Source: Gemmatimonadota bacterium (GTDB lineage: Bacteria; Gemmatimonadota; Gemmatimonadetes; Gemmatimonadales; GWC2-71-9). From it: DNA of 64,000 nt. Both the position numbers and the translations under genes were made by a program. Positions 44,740 to 54,078 of the stretch are shown piece after piece. Position 1 is the stretch's first letter, and each line of letters opens with the position of its first letter. The stretch covers positions 623,615 through 687,614 of the forward strand of contig JAJCZX010000030.1 in NCBI GenBank assembly GCA_029262195.1, given 5' to 3'. Under the pieces are notes generated by a model. That model had not been told where the DNA came from and ran no database searches. It saw only the letters and a program-made list of their open reading frames with translations.

Positions 44740-47436
44740 CTACTCGGTTCGCAACGCCTCCAAAGGATCGGTTCGAGCAGCTTTCCGTGCAGGATGGCCG
44801 CAGGCCGCAAGCGCGACAACCCCCATCGCGAAAAATGATGTTGCGAAAGTCTTCAGGTCGGTGGGAGTTAGTCCATATACCTGGCTCTCCATGAAACGGG
44901 AAAGCCAAAAAGCCAGGATACCACCCAACGCCAAGCCTATCGCTGTCATCCGAGTGCCATCTATTAACACATTACGCAGGAGTTTGCTCGGGCTTGCTCC
45001 CAACGCAAGGCGCACGCCTAATTCTCGTTTGCGTTGGTTGACCACATAGAGCATCGTCCCATAAATGCCCAGGGCTGCGATCGTTGAAGCAATAAAGGCA
45101 AACAAAGCAAGCAACGTTCCGAGGAATTTTTTGTCAGCGACTGAGTCGCCAATCGCCACGGGCATACGCACCACTGTCGGGAGCGGTATAAGAGGATCGA
45201 TTTCCAGCACCCCAGCCCGCATTGCCTCTGCTATGCCCCCGGTGTTACCAACCGTTCGCGCTACCACATTGAGTAGCGGGATCATATTTCCGAATTTTGC
45301 AAAAGGGACATAAATTTCGGGGTATTCATCGTTCTCCAACCTCACAAATTTCACGTCACCGACTACGCCTTTGACAACGAGATTGGAGCCACGGACCTCG
45401 ATCGAACGGCCTATCGGGTTTTCCCCTGGGAACAAACGCTCGGCGACTACATCACTCAAAATCGCCACGTCCGTTTCACCCTGCTCAAAAGCGTGGCCAC
45501 GCTGTAATGGGATTCCCAGTACACTGAAGTAATCCTCTGTGACTGGTTGGATTATCACCGAAGCGGTGTCCGATTCATCACCACCGACCGGGGCCAGAGT
45601 TGTCCTCCAGCAACACCGGCTTCCAGCAAACTCAGGGCTAAACGGTACCACCCATCCCGCTGCCACGGTTTGCACGCCCGGGACGGATCGTATGCGCCGC
45701 AACAATTCCTCGCCGAATCCCGTTACCGTTGGGTGGGCTGAATCCCCTTCGGAGTCGCCATACGAAGGCCGGAGTGACAACGGCATTACCCAAACGTCCT
45801 CCGCGTTGAACCCCGTTTCCACTCTGGTGAGGTTGACGAAACTATTGAAAAGAAGTGTTGCCCCAGCCAGAAGCACGAAGGCGATCGCAACCTCACCGCT
45901 AACCAGCGCACTTTTCAAACCGCCACTACGGCCAGATCCAATGAGGTTTGTGGTGGCTGTTTTGAGGGACTCGGAAAGGTTGGTTCGGGACCCGAAAAAT
46001 GCGGGGACGATTCCGAACAACAGACCGGTTACGACTGAAATAGCCAGAGAGAAGAAAAGTATTCTAAGGTCTATTGCGACTTCAGCGATGCGTGGCATGT
46101 CGCCGGGGTTGAGAACCTTAAAGGCACGCACGCCTCCGAACGCCACACCAACACCGGCGACACCACCGATAAACGAAAGTGTGACGCTTTCTGTGATGAG
46201 TTGGGCAATGATCCGGCCTCGTCCCGCACCGAGCGCCGACCGCAGGGCAATCTCTCTGACTCGAGCCGCGCCTCGTGCAAGTAGCAGATTTGCCGCGTTG
46301 GCACAGGCGATCAACAGTAGCATTCCGACGGCGCCGAGCAACATATAGAGTGTCCCTTCGACACTTTGGATAGTGGCGTCTTCGAGCGAGAGGATTGGAT
46401 ACTTTTTGATTTCGCCGGAGTCGTCAATATACCAGTAGGGTAGTCTATCCGAAGCGTTTTGGACCCAGGTGTTGACCTCGGTTTGAACGTTCTCAATAGA
46501 TCCGCCGGGCGCCAAACGACCAACAACCGAAAGATTGTGAAACCCACGATCATCCAAAATTGCAGGGTCGTCGATGTCGTAGGGATACCAGATCGCCACA
46601 TCACCCCCGACCACCGCTTCCGGGGGATGAAAACCCGGTGCGGCTATTCCTATTATCTCCAAATCCCTCTCGTTGAGGTTCACCGTCCGGCCTATGACAG
46701 TAGGATCACCCTGCCAGCGGCTAACCCAGAATTCGTAACTCAAGACAACAACGCCACTCCCTTCGGCAACATCGCTGTCATCGATCAACCGCCCCCTGTC
46801 AGAGGCAAGTCCAAAAACGGAGAAGAACGACGGGGTGACTGCTGCAGCGTTGACCTTCAGGGCGGACCCATCATAAAGCAGGTCGACCGATTCTGAATTG
46901 GCAGCCGCCATTTGAGATAACGACTGCAATGCTGACCATTCGCGGTACTCAGGAAGCGAATGAGCGCCGTTGTCGAAGAACACGATTTCGTCAGGCGACG
47001 GATACGGAAGGTCACGCAGCAACACCCGGTCGACCACGCTGTAGATAGTGGTAGTAGCACCGATGCCGGTAGCCATGACGACGATAACCGTGAACGCAAA
47101 GCCAGGCATTTTTCTCAATGTGCGCAACGCATAGTGGATGTCCTGGATGAGACTTCGCAACATGGTATTCCCCTTCGCCTTGCGGCGTTCATTCGTTTTT
47201 TTGCTACCTCCCTGTCGGCCCAGACGCTCGGAGACTCCCCCCTGTACAGCCTGCACCACGAACCGCCCCAACAGTCCCCAGGAAGAGAGTCGGCCGCGAC
47301 GACGTTGTTCAAAAACGATCGCGTCAGAAAAGGCTGCCAGAATCTCCGACTGATATCGGTCTTTAAAGTCACTCGGGTAGGCGTGTAAGGCAGCCCTGTA
47401 AATCGCTACTGACAGTCGCGGTGCAACCTGCTTCAC
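44740..47436 (-). CDS. ADOP-family MacB/FtsX-type orphan permease (copy B)
   Basis: 898 residues with the ADOP layout: an N-terminal prefix (AIYRAALHAYPSDFKDRYQSEI), then two rounds of helix plus MacB core plus FtsX domain (RTLRKMPGFAFTVIVVMATG, ARVREIALRSALGAGRGRI, NQRKRELGVRLALGASPSKL, ending PARKAARTDPLEALRTE). Start is GTG 47436 overlapping the padR stop (GTGA). No ABC ATPase gene is adjacent. The signal or substrate is unknown; the family commonly pairs with PadR. Confidence 0.9.
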   Translation of the reverse strand: MKQVAPRLSVAIYRAALHAYPSDFKDRYQSEILAAFSDAIVFEQRRRGRLSSWGLLGRFVVQAVQGGVSERLGRQGGSKKTNERRKAKGNTMLRSLIQDIHYALRTLRKMPGFAFTVIVVMATGIGATTTIYSVVDRVLLRDLPYPSPDEIVFFDNGAHSLPEYREWSALQSLSQMAAANSESVDLLYDGSALKVNAAAVTPSFFSVFGLASDRGRLIDDSDVAEGSGVVVLSYEFWVSRWQGDPTVIGRTVNLNERDLEIIGIAAPGFHPPEAVVGGDVAIWYPYDIDDPAILDDRGFHNLSVVGRLAPGGSIENVQTEVNTWVQNASDRLPYWYIDDSGEIKKYPILSLEDATIQSVEGTLYMLLGAVGMLLLIACANAANLLLARGAARVREIALRSALGAGRGRIIAQLITESVTLSFIGGVAGVGVAFGGVRAFKVLNPGDMPRIAEVAIDLRILFFSLAISVVTGLLFGIVPAFFGSRTNLSESLKTATTNLIGSGRSGGLKSALVSGEVAIAFVLLAGATLLFNSFVNLTRVETGFNAEDVWVMPLSLRPSYGDSEGDSAHPTVTGFGEELLRRIRSVPGVQTVAAGWVVPFSPEFAGSRCCWRTTLAPVGGDESDTASVIIQPVTEDYFSVLGIPLQRGHAFEQGETDVAILSDVVAERLFPGENPIGRSIEVRGSNLVVKGVVGDVKFVRLENDEYPEIYVPFAKFGNMIPLLNVVARTVGNTGGIAEAMRAGVLEIDPLIPLPTVVRMPVAIGDSVADKKFLGTLLALFAFIASTIAALGIYGTMLYVVNQRKRELGVRLALGASPSKLLRNVLIDGTRMTAIGLALGGILAFWLSRFMESQVYGLTPTDLKTFATSFFAMGVVALAACGHPARKAARTDPLEALRTE

Positions 47437-47792
47437 CCTTGCCCCCCACCACCGTGAATCAGATTTCGCTCGCTAAAAGCGTCAGCGAGTTTGCGCATCC
47501 GCGCCGTTTCAGCCTGGAGCACCTGCCTTCCAAAATCCGTAATGCGGTAGTGACGTCTCCGTTGGTTGTCGGCATCGGGGGCATTGCGTTCATCAGCCGA
47601 AGCCACCAGCCCCTGGGCAATCAACCTTTTGATGGATCTGTAAAGGTTGGAGGGGTCGAACCTGACCAGCCCGTCAGTCTCTTTTTCTATGTCCTTTGAA
47701 AGGCCATATCCGTGTCGTTCACCGTGAGCAAGAGAAAACAACACCAGATAATCCTTTGGGTGGAGCGGCAGAAGGGATTCGGTTTTCGTCAT
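47433..47792 (-). CDS. PadR-family regulator of ADOP copy B
   Basis: About 119 residues. LVLFSLAHGERHGYGLSKDI and LYRSIKRLIAQGLV are the PadR helices and RRRHYRITDFGRQVL the wing. ATG 47792 is taken as start, with GTG 47798 possible. It resembles the truncated PadR remnant at 38988 more than the other PadR copies in the window. A long perfect inverted repeat lies 18 bases upstream. Confidence 0.9.
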   Translation of the reverse strand: MTKTESLLPLHPKDYLVLFSLAHGERHGYGLSKDIEKETDGLVRFDPSNLYRSIKRLIAQGLVASADERNAPDADNQRRRHYRITDFGRQVLQAETARMRKLADAFSERNLIHGGGGQG

Positions 47793-47809
47793 TTTCACTG
47801 ATGATCCAT

Positions 47810-47850
47810 TATATAGGTCAAAACACTCAATAAGTCAGTTGACCTATATA
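47810..47850. promoter_or_regulatory. Inverted repeat, candidate operator of the copy-B PadR
   Basis: Perfect 12-base arms TATATAGGTCAA (47810-47821) and TTGACCTATATA (47839-47850), separated by 17 bases, 18 bases before the padR start. TATATA could also serve as a -10 element and TTGACC as a -35 element. Sequence differs wholly from the PadR operators at 27.8 kb. Confidence 0.65.
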
Positions 47851-47975
47851 CCATCTGTATGGCGAAAAGTTGCAATAGACGCGATTTGGCCCAAAATCAC
47901 GTGATCGGGAGGGCGACGGCAAAGAAAATCGGGCTACCTTCAACGGTTCAGGAACTGACCAAGAGGTGGTTGAAA

Positions 47976-49871
47976 TCAGGTGGGGCGCAACAACAACTCT
48001 ACATCTGTCATCCCAGCCATGAGCCGATCAATATCGTCACCTACCGTTGTAGCAGCCGCGAGGTCCGTCGTCAGGCTTTCTACGGTTCCGGCTCCCGCAG
48101 TAAGACGAAGAAGTCCCAAACGGATACTCTCAAGCGACGCCACTGCCTCGGCCAACCTGGTTTCAGTCTGGTTTCGGGCGTTCACCAAATCGAGCGGGAT
48201 TTGACCACCAGTGGCGCGAGCTGCGGCCTGGGCTTCGTTTAATTTCTCAAGTGTCTGGCGAAGAGTCTGGGCATCCGCTTCGAGGTGACGCGCGACAGAC
48301 GTAACGTCGCCCAGTTGAGTCTGGATTTCCCTGGGGAGTTGTTCATACAGACCGTCCACCGCAAACCCGATTTGCAATTCGGTGGCGCGATGAGTTGGTC
48401 GAACGGGCAGAGCTTTTCTTTTCAAGCCAGCGCCCGCCACCTTGAACAACCAATCGGCGAACTCTCCTTTCCAGAACTTGAAGCGTCGCTCAGCTTTGTG
48501 GTCGACGCGCCGAGCCCTGAGCATCGCCGCGATTGACTCCAGGCCAACCGATGCTGCGCCCGAACCAAGAAAAAGAATGGCCCAGAGACTTCCACTGCCT
48601 GGGAGAAGGTCCATCATTCCCCAGAAACTCATCAGAAATGCTCCGGCTGCTGCCGCAGCGGCTCGGTGCGCTCCCATTTCAACTTTCGACGGCTCAACCC
48701 CATGTGTATAGGCCAACTCTTCTCGCCGTCTTTCAAGTTCGGTCCGCAGTGCCGCGAGGAGATCCTCCTTCGAGTGGCCAGAGGCAAGCAGCCGTCGGAT
48801 TCTCTGAATGACTAGAACGCCTGCGGGCCCAAGCACGATACCGCCAAACGCAGCCATCACGGCCCGCACCATTGCCATGTCTCCAGAAAACGTAAAAACG
48901 GTAGCTCCGACCGTTGCCGCCACCGTCAGGCTGGTTGCGAAATAGGTCACGCCATCGCCGGGGAGGTCGATGGGGTCGTTAATGAAATTCCTCACCGCCA
49001 CCGGCAACTCGCGACGTTCGCTATTCGCGGCATCAATCGCCTCTGCGAAAAATCCGGCAGTTTCGAAGCGTGAATCGGGATCCTTGGCCACGCACCTGTC
49101 CACGCAACGCGCCAGGCGAGTGGGAACGTGGGGTGCCACGGTTTTGAGCGGCGCGACAGTTTCTTCAATATGCTGACGCAACACTTCCGAAGCGTTTTCG
49201 TCCTGAAACGGGAGCGTACCTGACAGCGCAAAGAAACCTACGATCCCCATGGAATAGATATCGCTCCGCGCATCCACACCTGCCCCACCAGCCTGTTCCG
49301 GACTCATAAACTCCGCAGTCCCTATTATCTCACCGACACCCGTTGCTGCCGTCCCTTCCATCAATCCTGCAATGCCAAAATCGGCGACGAGGGCACGCCC
49401 GGATCCCTCCTCTATCAGGATGTTGTCCGGTTTGATATCTCGATGGACGACGCCCTGCGAATGGGCATAGGCAAGAGCCCAGGCGACCTCTTTTAGAATG
49501 CGGGCGCCTTCGGACGGCGGAAGTGGCCCTCGTTCCTGGACCCGCTGGCCAAGCGTGCTCCCGACCACATAGGACATTGCGAAATACACGAAGTCGCCCG
49601 CCTCGTCCACTGCGTGAATCGGAATGATGTTCGGATGAGAAAGCTTTGCCGCCATTCGGGCTTCCCGCAGGAACCTTTCTCTCAGGCTCTCATCGCGAGA
49701 CAACTCCAGCGGCAGTACTTTGAGCGCAACCGGACGATCCAACTGGACTTCCTGGGCGAGGTACACGATCCCCATACCTCCGCGCCCGATCTCGGCCTCA
49801 AGTGAATACTTTCCGGCCAGGGCTTCCTGGAGAGCGAGAAAGTGCGGATCGATTTGTGGTGTCAATTCCAT
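47976..49871 (-). CDS. Hanks-type Ser/Thr protein kinase with membrane and helical tail (kinase 2)
   Basis: 631 residues from ATG 49871 (TTG 49877 possible, behind GGAGG). The kinase domain (to ~residue 285) has the glycine loop EIGRGGMGIVYLA, catalytic Lys in VALKVLP, HRDIKPDN, DFG and GTAEFMSPEQA, so it should be active. Hydrophobic stretches follow (~315-365 and ~405-445). The C-terminal ~150 residues are helical (LEADAQTLRQTLEKLNEAQ...LAEAVASLESIRLGLL). The order kinase, membrane region, coiled region is shared with kinase 1 and both sit beside PadR-ADOP modules, hinting at a common origin or function. Substrates unknown. Confidence 0.9.
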   Translation of the reverse strand: MELTPQIDPHFLALQEALAGKYSLEAEIGRGGMGIVYLAQEVQLDRPVALKVLPLELSRDESLRERFLREARMAAKLSHPNIIPIHAVDEAGDFVYFAMSYVVGSTLGQRVQERGPLPPSEGARILKEVAWALAYAHSQGVVHRDIKPDNILIEEGSGRALVADFGIAGLMEGTAATGVGEIIGTAEFMSPEQAGGAGVDARSDIYSMGIVGFFALSGTLPFQDENASEVLRQHIEETVAPLKTVAPHVPTRLARCVDRCVAKDPDSRFETAGFFAEAIDAANSERRELPVAVRNFINDPIDLPGDGVTYFATSLTVAATVGATVFTFSGDMAMVRAVMAAFGGIVLGPAGVLVIQRIRRLLASGHSKEDLLAALRTELERRREELAYTHGVEPSKVEMGAHRAAAAAAGAFLMSFWGMMDLLPGSGSLWAILFLGSGAASVGLESIAAMLRARRVDHKAERRFKFWKGEFADWLFKVAGAGLKRKALPVRPTHRATELQIGFAVDGLYEQLPREIQTQLGDVTSVARHLEADAQTLRQTLEKLNEAQAAARATGGQIPLDLVNARNQTETRLAEAVASLESIRLGLLRLTAGAGTVESLTTDLAAATTVGDDIDRLMAGMTDVELLLRPT

Positions 49872-49994
49872 CTCCAATCCGTTTGGCCTCCGTTTCTACC
49901 CCGCCAAACATTCATGGTTTATGCTAACCCGATCTTTCCGCGGGGGAAAGGAAGTTCTTCCAACCGCCGGGAACCTGCGCGCAACTCTGGGATA

Positions 49995-50017
49995 CTACAA
50001 TCAATTTTACTTTGTAG
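49995..50017. promoter_or_regulatory. Inverted repeat upstream of the copy-C PadR
   Basis: Arms CTACAA and TTGTAG separated by 11 bases, ending 7 bases before the padR start, in the kinase 2/padR divergent region. A plausible autoregulatory site by position only. Confidence 0.45.
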
Positions 50018-50024
50018 AATAGAA

Positions 50025-50363
50025 ATGGGAAAGACTAACATCTTAGGTAGTTTCGAACATCTGGTACTCCTCGCCCTTGTGCATCTGGGGGAAGAATCTT
50101 ACGGAGTTACGGTCCGGCAGGAATTGGAACAAAAGTCAGGGAAGACCATCTCGATCGGCGCTGTTTACGCCACGTTGGACCGACTTGAAGGAAAAAATCT
50201 AATATCCTCCCGCCACTCCGGCGCCGACCCGGCTCGCGGTGGAAAACCCCGCCGACATTTCAAAGTGCTCCCGGCGGGGGAATTAGCCCTGGCTAGATCA
50301 AGGGAATTGCTGGAAAAGATGTGGCACGGAATTGATTTAAATAAAGAGCGACCAACGGGATGA
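50025..50363 (+). CDS. PadR-family regulator of ADOP copy C
   Basis: 112 residues beginning MGKTNILGSFEHLVLLALV; helices GVTVRQELEQKSGKTISIGAVYATLDRLEGKNLI and wing GGKPRRHFKVLPAG. It closely resembles the PadR at 32657 (shared SIGAVYAT and K.GFL/K.NLI patterns). No strong ribosome site precedes ATG 50025. An earlier in-frame start at 49842 would run through the promoter region and is rejected. The stop overlaps the permease start as ATGA. Confidence 0.92.
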   Translation: MGKTNILGSFEHLVLLALVHLGEESYGVTVRQELEQKSGKTISIGAVYATLDRLEGKNLISSRHSGADPARGGKPRRHFKVLPAGELALARSRELLEKMWHGIDLNKERPTG

Positions 50364-52996
50364 AAAATCGCCCGCCTCGCATCTGTGAATTTTTTCTGGA
50401 GTTAATTCTTCCTGCTCGCGACGCCGATGTCATAGTCGGCGACCTGCACGAGGAGTTTGCCCAAAAAACAAAAAGCTTGGGGTATACCAGGTCCACGTTC
50501 TGGTACTGTGGGGAGATGGTACGATCTTCCTGGCCCTCGCTACGCCGTAAGCTAGCCCCTTCGAATATCAGAAGAGCAATCATGCAAGAGTGGCCTTCCG
50601 AGATACGATTTGCCGTCCGCGGAATTCGAAAAGACGGCCTCACATCGGCGGCTGCTATATTCGCGCTTACACTTGGAATCGCCGCAACCACCGCAATTTT
50701 TACCGTGGCCGACAGGGTCGTCATTAGCCCGCTCCCTTATCCCGATTCGGATCGGCTGGCAATTGTTTGGAACGACTGGAGCGGAGACGGCGCCGGGCGC
50801 GGATCACAGTCGATACCCGAACTAATGGATCTCAGAGAGAGATCTACCACCATAGTGAACGCAGCAGGAGTTCAATTCTTCTCAACATCCATAGGCGCCG
50901 GTCAAAGCCGTGCCATTGTGCAGGCAATCGGTGCCTCACCATCATTGTTTTCAATGCTCGGCACGGTGCCTGCGCTCGGAACGTTTTTTTCTCCCGGGCA
51001 CGAATCAGGCTCGGAACAACAGGTGGTCGCGCTGAGCTATTCATTTTGGATGAGTAATTTTGGAGGCGACCCTGATGTGGTGGGACGCGAGGTGCTGCTT
51101 GATTCGGCTACGGCAACGGTGGTGGGGGTACTACCGAAGGATTTCTTGGTACCCGTGAATTTCGGCTTCAAACCCGACATCTACACTCCAACAATCACGC
51201 ACGGCGGAAGGACACCGCCACGCTCAGTCCATGGTTTGCGTACGGTCATCCGAACTGCCGAGGGTGTTTCACCACGGGCATTGGCGGCCGACCTCGGTCA
51301 GATTTCGAGTCAAATCAAAGAGCTATACCCTTCGGAATACAATGAGACCTTTTCTTTCCGGGCGACTCCGCTCAAACAGGTACTGTTCGGTGATCTCCGG
51401 ACCCCCGCCCTGCTCCTCACGGGAATGGCCAGCCTCGTGCTCCTAGTAGCATGTGCCAACGTCGCCAATCTCTTGATGGTCAAGGCAACCGGGAGGGAGA
51501 GGGAGCTAGCTGTACGGGCAGCATTAGGGGCTTCCCGGTCAAGGCTGTTGAGACAACAACTCATCGAAAATCTGGCTCTTGCACTATGCGGAGGGCTGCT
51601 CGGAATCTTCGTCGCCGCTGGTTCGTTAGACCTCATGCTCGCTCTCAATTCCGACCTCGCCCTTAGGCTAGGAGATGCTTCTTTAAGCCCCCGAACAGTA
51701 GGATTTACAAGCCTGGCAGCTCTCGGTTCGGCACTGATGTTCGGATTGGGTCCAGCTCTAAACTCGACTCGTAGCGCCACTCAGGCCGCCAGACTCAGGC
51801 AAGGTGCGCGAGGCAGAGCACGTTCACGTTGGCACGAGCCCATTATCGCGTTGCAGGTTGCTATTGCCCTCGTGATGATGATCGGCGCGGGTCTTTTGAC
51901 ACGAAGTTATCAAAGTTTGAATTCCGTCGAGATCGGAATCACGGTTGACCAGACGGTCGCTGTGAAAGTGAATCTGGCGGGATGGGACACCCCGCAAGCT
52001 CGGGACCTCTACAGCACCGTGGTTAACCGGACACGTAACCTGCCGAGGGTTATGGGCGTCGGGACCGTAAACAACATTCCGATCGGCGACCACGCCAGCG
52101 ACTGGCCTCACGACATTATCGGAACAGAAGAAAATTTCAGTGCCGATTTCATGACGGTCAGCCCGGGGTACTTCGAAGCAATCGGCGCGCATATTGTGGC
52201 GGGGCGTGATTTCACGGAAGACGATACCGAGGGAGTTGAACCGGTCGTGGTGGTAAACGAACAGATCGCGCTAGCATGGCCCGGAGGTAATCCCGTTGGT
52301 GCACAGATTGCACCCATGACCCGAGAAGGAGAGACACAGAAGCCAGTCACCATAGTTGGTGTTGTTTCTAACATCCGCACGACTGGACTTGAGACCGAAA
52401 TTGAGCCGCAGATATACTACCCTAACACCCAGCTGACTTTAGGCCTTTTTTCGCCAAAGAACATGTGGATCGTAGCCCGCACATCAGGCGATCCCGCAAC
52501 GGTCGGAGCACAGATTCGAAACGAGGTAGTGCAACTGGCCCCAAACGTTGCGTCCCCCGAAATCGTAGAATTGAGCGACATAGTTTCTGGTTCAACCGCT
52601 CTCAACAGGTTCGCTCTGGCTCTCGTGGGATCTTTCGCGTTGGTGGGACTGTTGTTAACCACCGTCGGTATTTCAGGTGTTATGGCCTTCGTTGTGAGAG
52701 CGGAACGAAAGGAAATCGGCATTCGGTTGGCGCTCGGCGCTGCTTCGGGCCGGGTGGTATCGGGAGTGATGTCTCGATCAATGCGTTCGGTGGCAGTAGG
52801 ATCGATTCTTGGAATATTGGTATCACTGGCGGCAACGAGACTCCTCGCGAATCAACTGTTCGAGATCTCCCCGACAGACCCGATTTCAATCGCGTTGGCC
52901 ACCGCATTGATTCTCAGCGTAGCAACCTTGACAAGTTGGATACCGGCAACTCGCGCGGCGCGGATAAGCCCGCTTGAAACACTTCAAGAAGAGTGA
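50360..52996 (+). CDS. ADOP-family MacB/FtsX-type orphan permease (copy C)
   Basis: 878 residues: prefix (CEFFLELILPARDADVIVGDLHEEF), then the duplicated helix, MacB-core and FtsX arrangement (AVRGIRKDGLTSAAAIFALTL, TGRERELAVRAALGASRSRL, AERKEIGIRLALGAASGRVV, tail PATRAARISPLETLQEE). Like copies A and B it has no ATPase neighbour and is coupled to a PadR gene. Its 3' end overlaps the convergent racemase gene by 13 bases. Confidence 0.9.
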   Translation: MKNRPPRICEFFLELILPARDADVIVGDLHEEFAQKTKSLGYTRSTFWYCGEMVRSSWPSLRRKLAPSNIRRAIMQEWPSEIRFAVRGIRKDGLTSAAAIFALTLGIAATTAIFTVADRVVISPLPYPDSDRLAIVWNDWSGDGAGRGSQSIPELMDLRERSTTIVNAAGVQFFSTSIGAGQSRAIVQAIGASPSLFSMLGTVPALGTFFSPGHESGSEQQVVALSYSFWMSNFGGDPDVVGREVLLDSATATVVGVLPKDFLVPVNFGFKPDIYTPTITHGGRTPPRSVHGLRTVIRTAEGVSPRALAADLGQISSQIKELYPSEYNETFSFRATPLKQVLFGDLRTPALLLTGMASLVLLVACANVANLLMVKATGRERELAVRAALGASRSRLLRQQLIENLALALCGGLLGIFVAAGSLDLMLALNSDLALRLGDASLSPRTVGFTSLAALGSALMFGLGPALNSTRSATQAARLRQGARGRARSRWHEPIIALQVAIALVMMIGAGLLTRSYQSLNSVEIGITVDQTVAVKVNLAGWDTPQARDLYSTVVNRTRNLPRVMGVGTVNNIPIGDHASDWPHDIIGTEENFSADFMTVSPGYFEAIGAHIVAGRDFTEDDTEGVEPVVVVNEQIALAWPGGNPVGAQIAPMTREGETQKPVTIVGVVSNIRTTGLETEIEPQIYYPNTQLTLGLFSPKNMWIVARTSGDPATVGAQIRNEVVQLAPNVASPEIVELSDIVSGSTALNRFALALVGSFALVGLLLTTVGISGVMAFVVRAERKEIGIRLALGAASGRVVSGVMSRSMRSVAVGSILGILVSLAATRLLANQLFEISPTDPISIALATALILSVATLTSWIPATRAARISPLETLQEE

Positions 52997-54078
52997 GAGG
53001 TGACAGCTGCATATGTCAGTCCCTCGTTAACCCTAAAGACGAAGGGTGACGTCATCGCTCGCACCAGCGCACTGTAGTTCAGTTGGAAGGTGACCTCATC
53101 GCCTACGGAAAGTGGGTTGGTGCCGCAATCCACGACGAGGTGGTCGCTACTGGCCCCCAGCACCTTGATGCCGGGAGGTGGCCGGAGACCATATGGATCG
53201 GTGTCCTGATGGCCGATAGCCAAAATCGCCTGCAAAATATCGCCCCGATCGGCGCGGCCCGCCGGCTGCCCGAAGGCTGTTTGGCCGGTCTCTCCCCAGG
53301 GCTGCGAGGGTTTGACCTTCGACTCGATCACTTCGGCAATGAGCGTAATAGCGTCAGTGTGCAGGTCGTCGATCGGTTCGCGATGTAACGGCTCGCAACC
53401 AAGCAGAATCGACTCTCCCAGGCGGAGGTCGTTGATCCGGCCCGTATCCTCACAATCCAGGGCCCACCCGATGTTGGCGGAATTGCCTCCGGAAATAATA
53501 TTGAGCTTGAGGTTGAATGTAGCTTCTATCCGCTCAGCCAGGGCAGAAAGCTCCGCCATGTTTCTTGCATCCGGCGATACACCGTTCTGGCAGGCGAGGT
53601 TGGTCCCGATGCCTTTGAGAGCGATGTTCGGCAAACGAAGCGTCTCCCGAACCATCATCTCGAGGTCGTTGGGCATGATGCCTTCGCGAAGATCTCCCAG
53701 CTCGACCATGAGCACGACTCCGTGGCTGCGCCCCACCTCCTGCGCTGCCGAAGACAGCCGATTAATGACATCGAGTTCAGTATTGAAGCTGATGTCAGCG
53801 TGACTTACGATACGATCTACCTGGCTGGGCATGGGAGAGCGAATCAGGCTCATCACACCCGGAATACCTGCCTGGCGCATCGCTTCGATGTTCTGGATAC
53901 GAGAATCACCAATCCCCGCAACACCTGCCCCGAGCAACGCCCGGGCGATGTGGGGAGAGCCCAGCGTAGCCTTAGTAACTCCCGTGACCGAGATGCCCCG
54001 CAAGGTCAGGCGTTCGACCAGGGTCAGCGCGTTATGGTGGACCTTGTCGAGATCGACCTTAACACGTGGTGCACTCAT
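52984..54078 (-). CDS. Orr/YhfX-type PLP-dependent amino-acid racemase
   Basis: 364 residues of the ornithine/alanine racemase-like PLP family. The N-terminal barrel starts PRVKVDLDKVHHNA with the PLP Lys in VTGVTKATLG; VELGDLREGIMP, GIGTNLACQNG and SGGNSANIGWAL bind cofactor, and RLGESILLG is a family signature. Substrate specificity cannot be read from sequence; relatives act on ornithine, glutamate or lysine-type substrates. The ATG overlaps the upstream DUF1611 stop (TAATG), so the two are coupled. Confidence 0.85.
   Translation of the reverse strand: MSAPRVKVDLDKVHHNALTLVERLTLRGISVTGVTKATLGSPHIARALLGAGVAGIGDSRIQNIEAMRQAGIPGVMSLIRSPMPSQVDRIVSHADISFNTELDVINRLSSAAQEVGRSHGVVLMVELGDLREGIMPNDLEMMVRETLRLPNIALKGIGTNLACQNGVSPDARNMAELSALAERIEATFNLKLNIISGGNSANIGWALDCEDTGRINDLRLGESILLGCEPLHREPIDDLHTDAITLIAEVIESKVKPSQPWGETGQTAFGQPAGRADRGDILQAILAIGHQDTDPYGLRPPPGIKVLGASSDHLVVDCGTNPLSVGDEVTFQLNYSALVRAMTSPFVFRVNEGLTYAAVTSHSS

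Noticed and set aside
45539..46348. A 269-codon plus-strand frame, rich in Ser/Thr/Pro/Arg
   Set aside because: It is antisense to ADOP copy B and shows the composition of a shadow frame.
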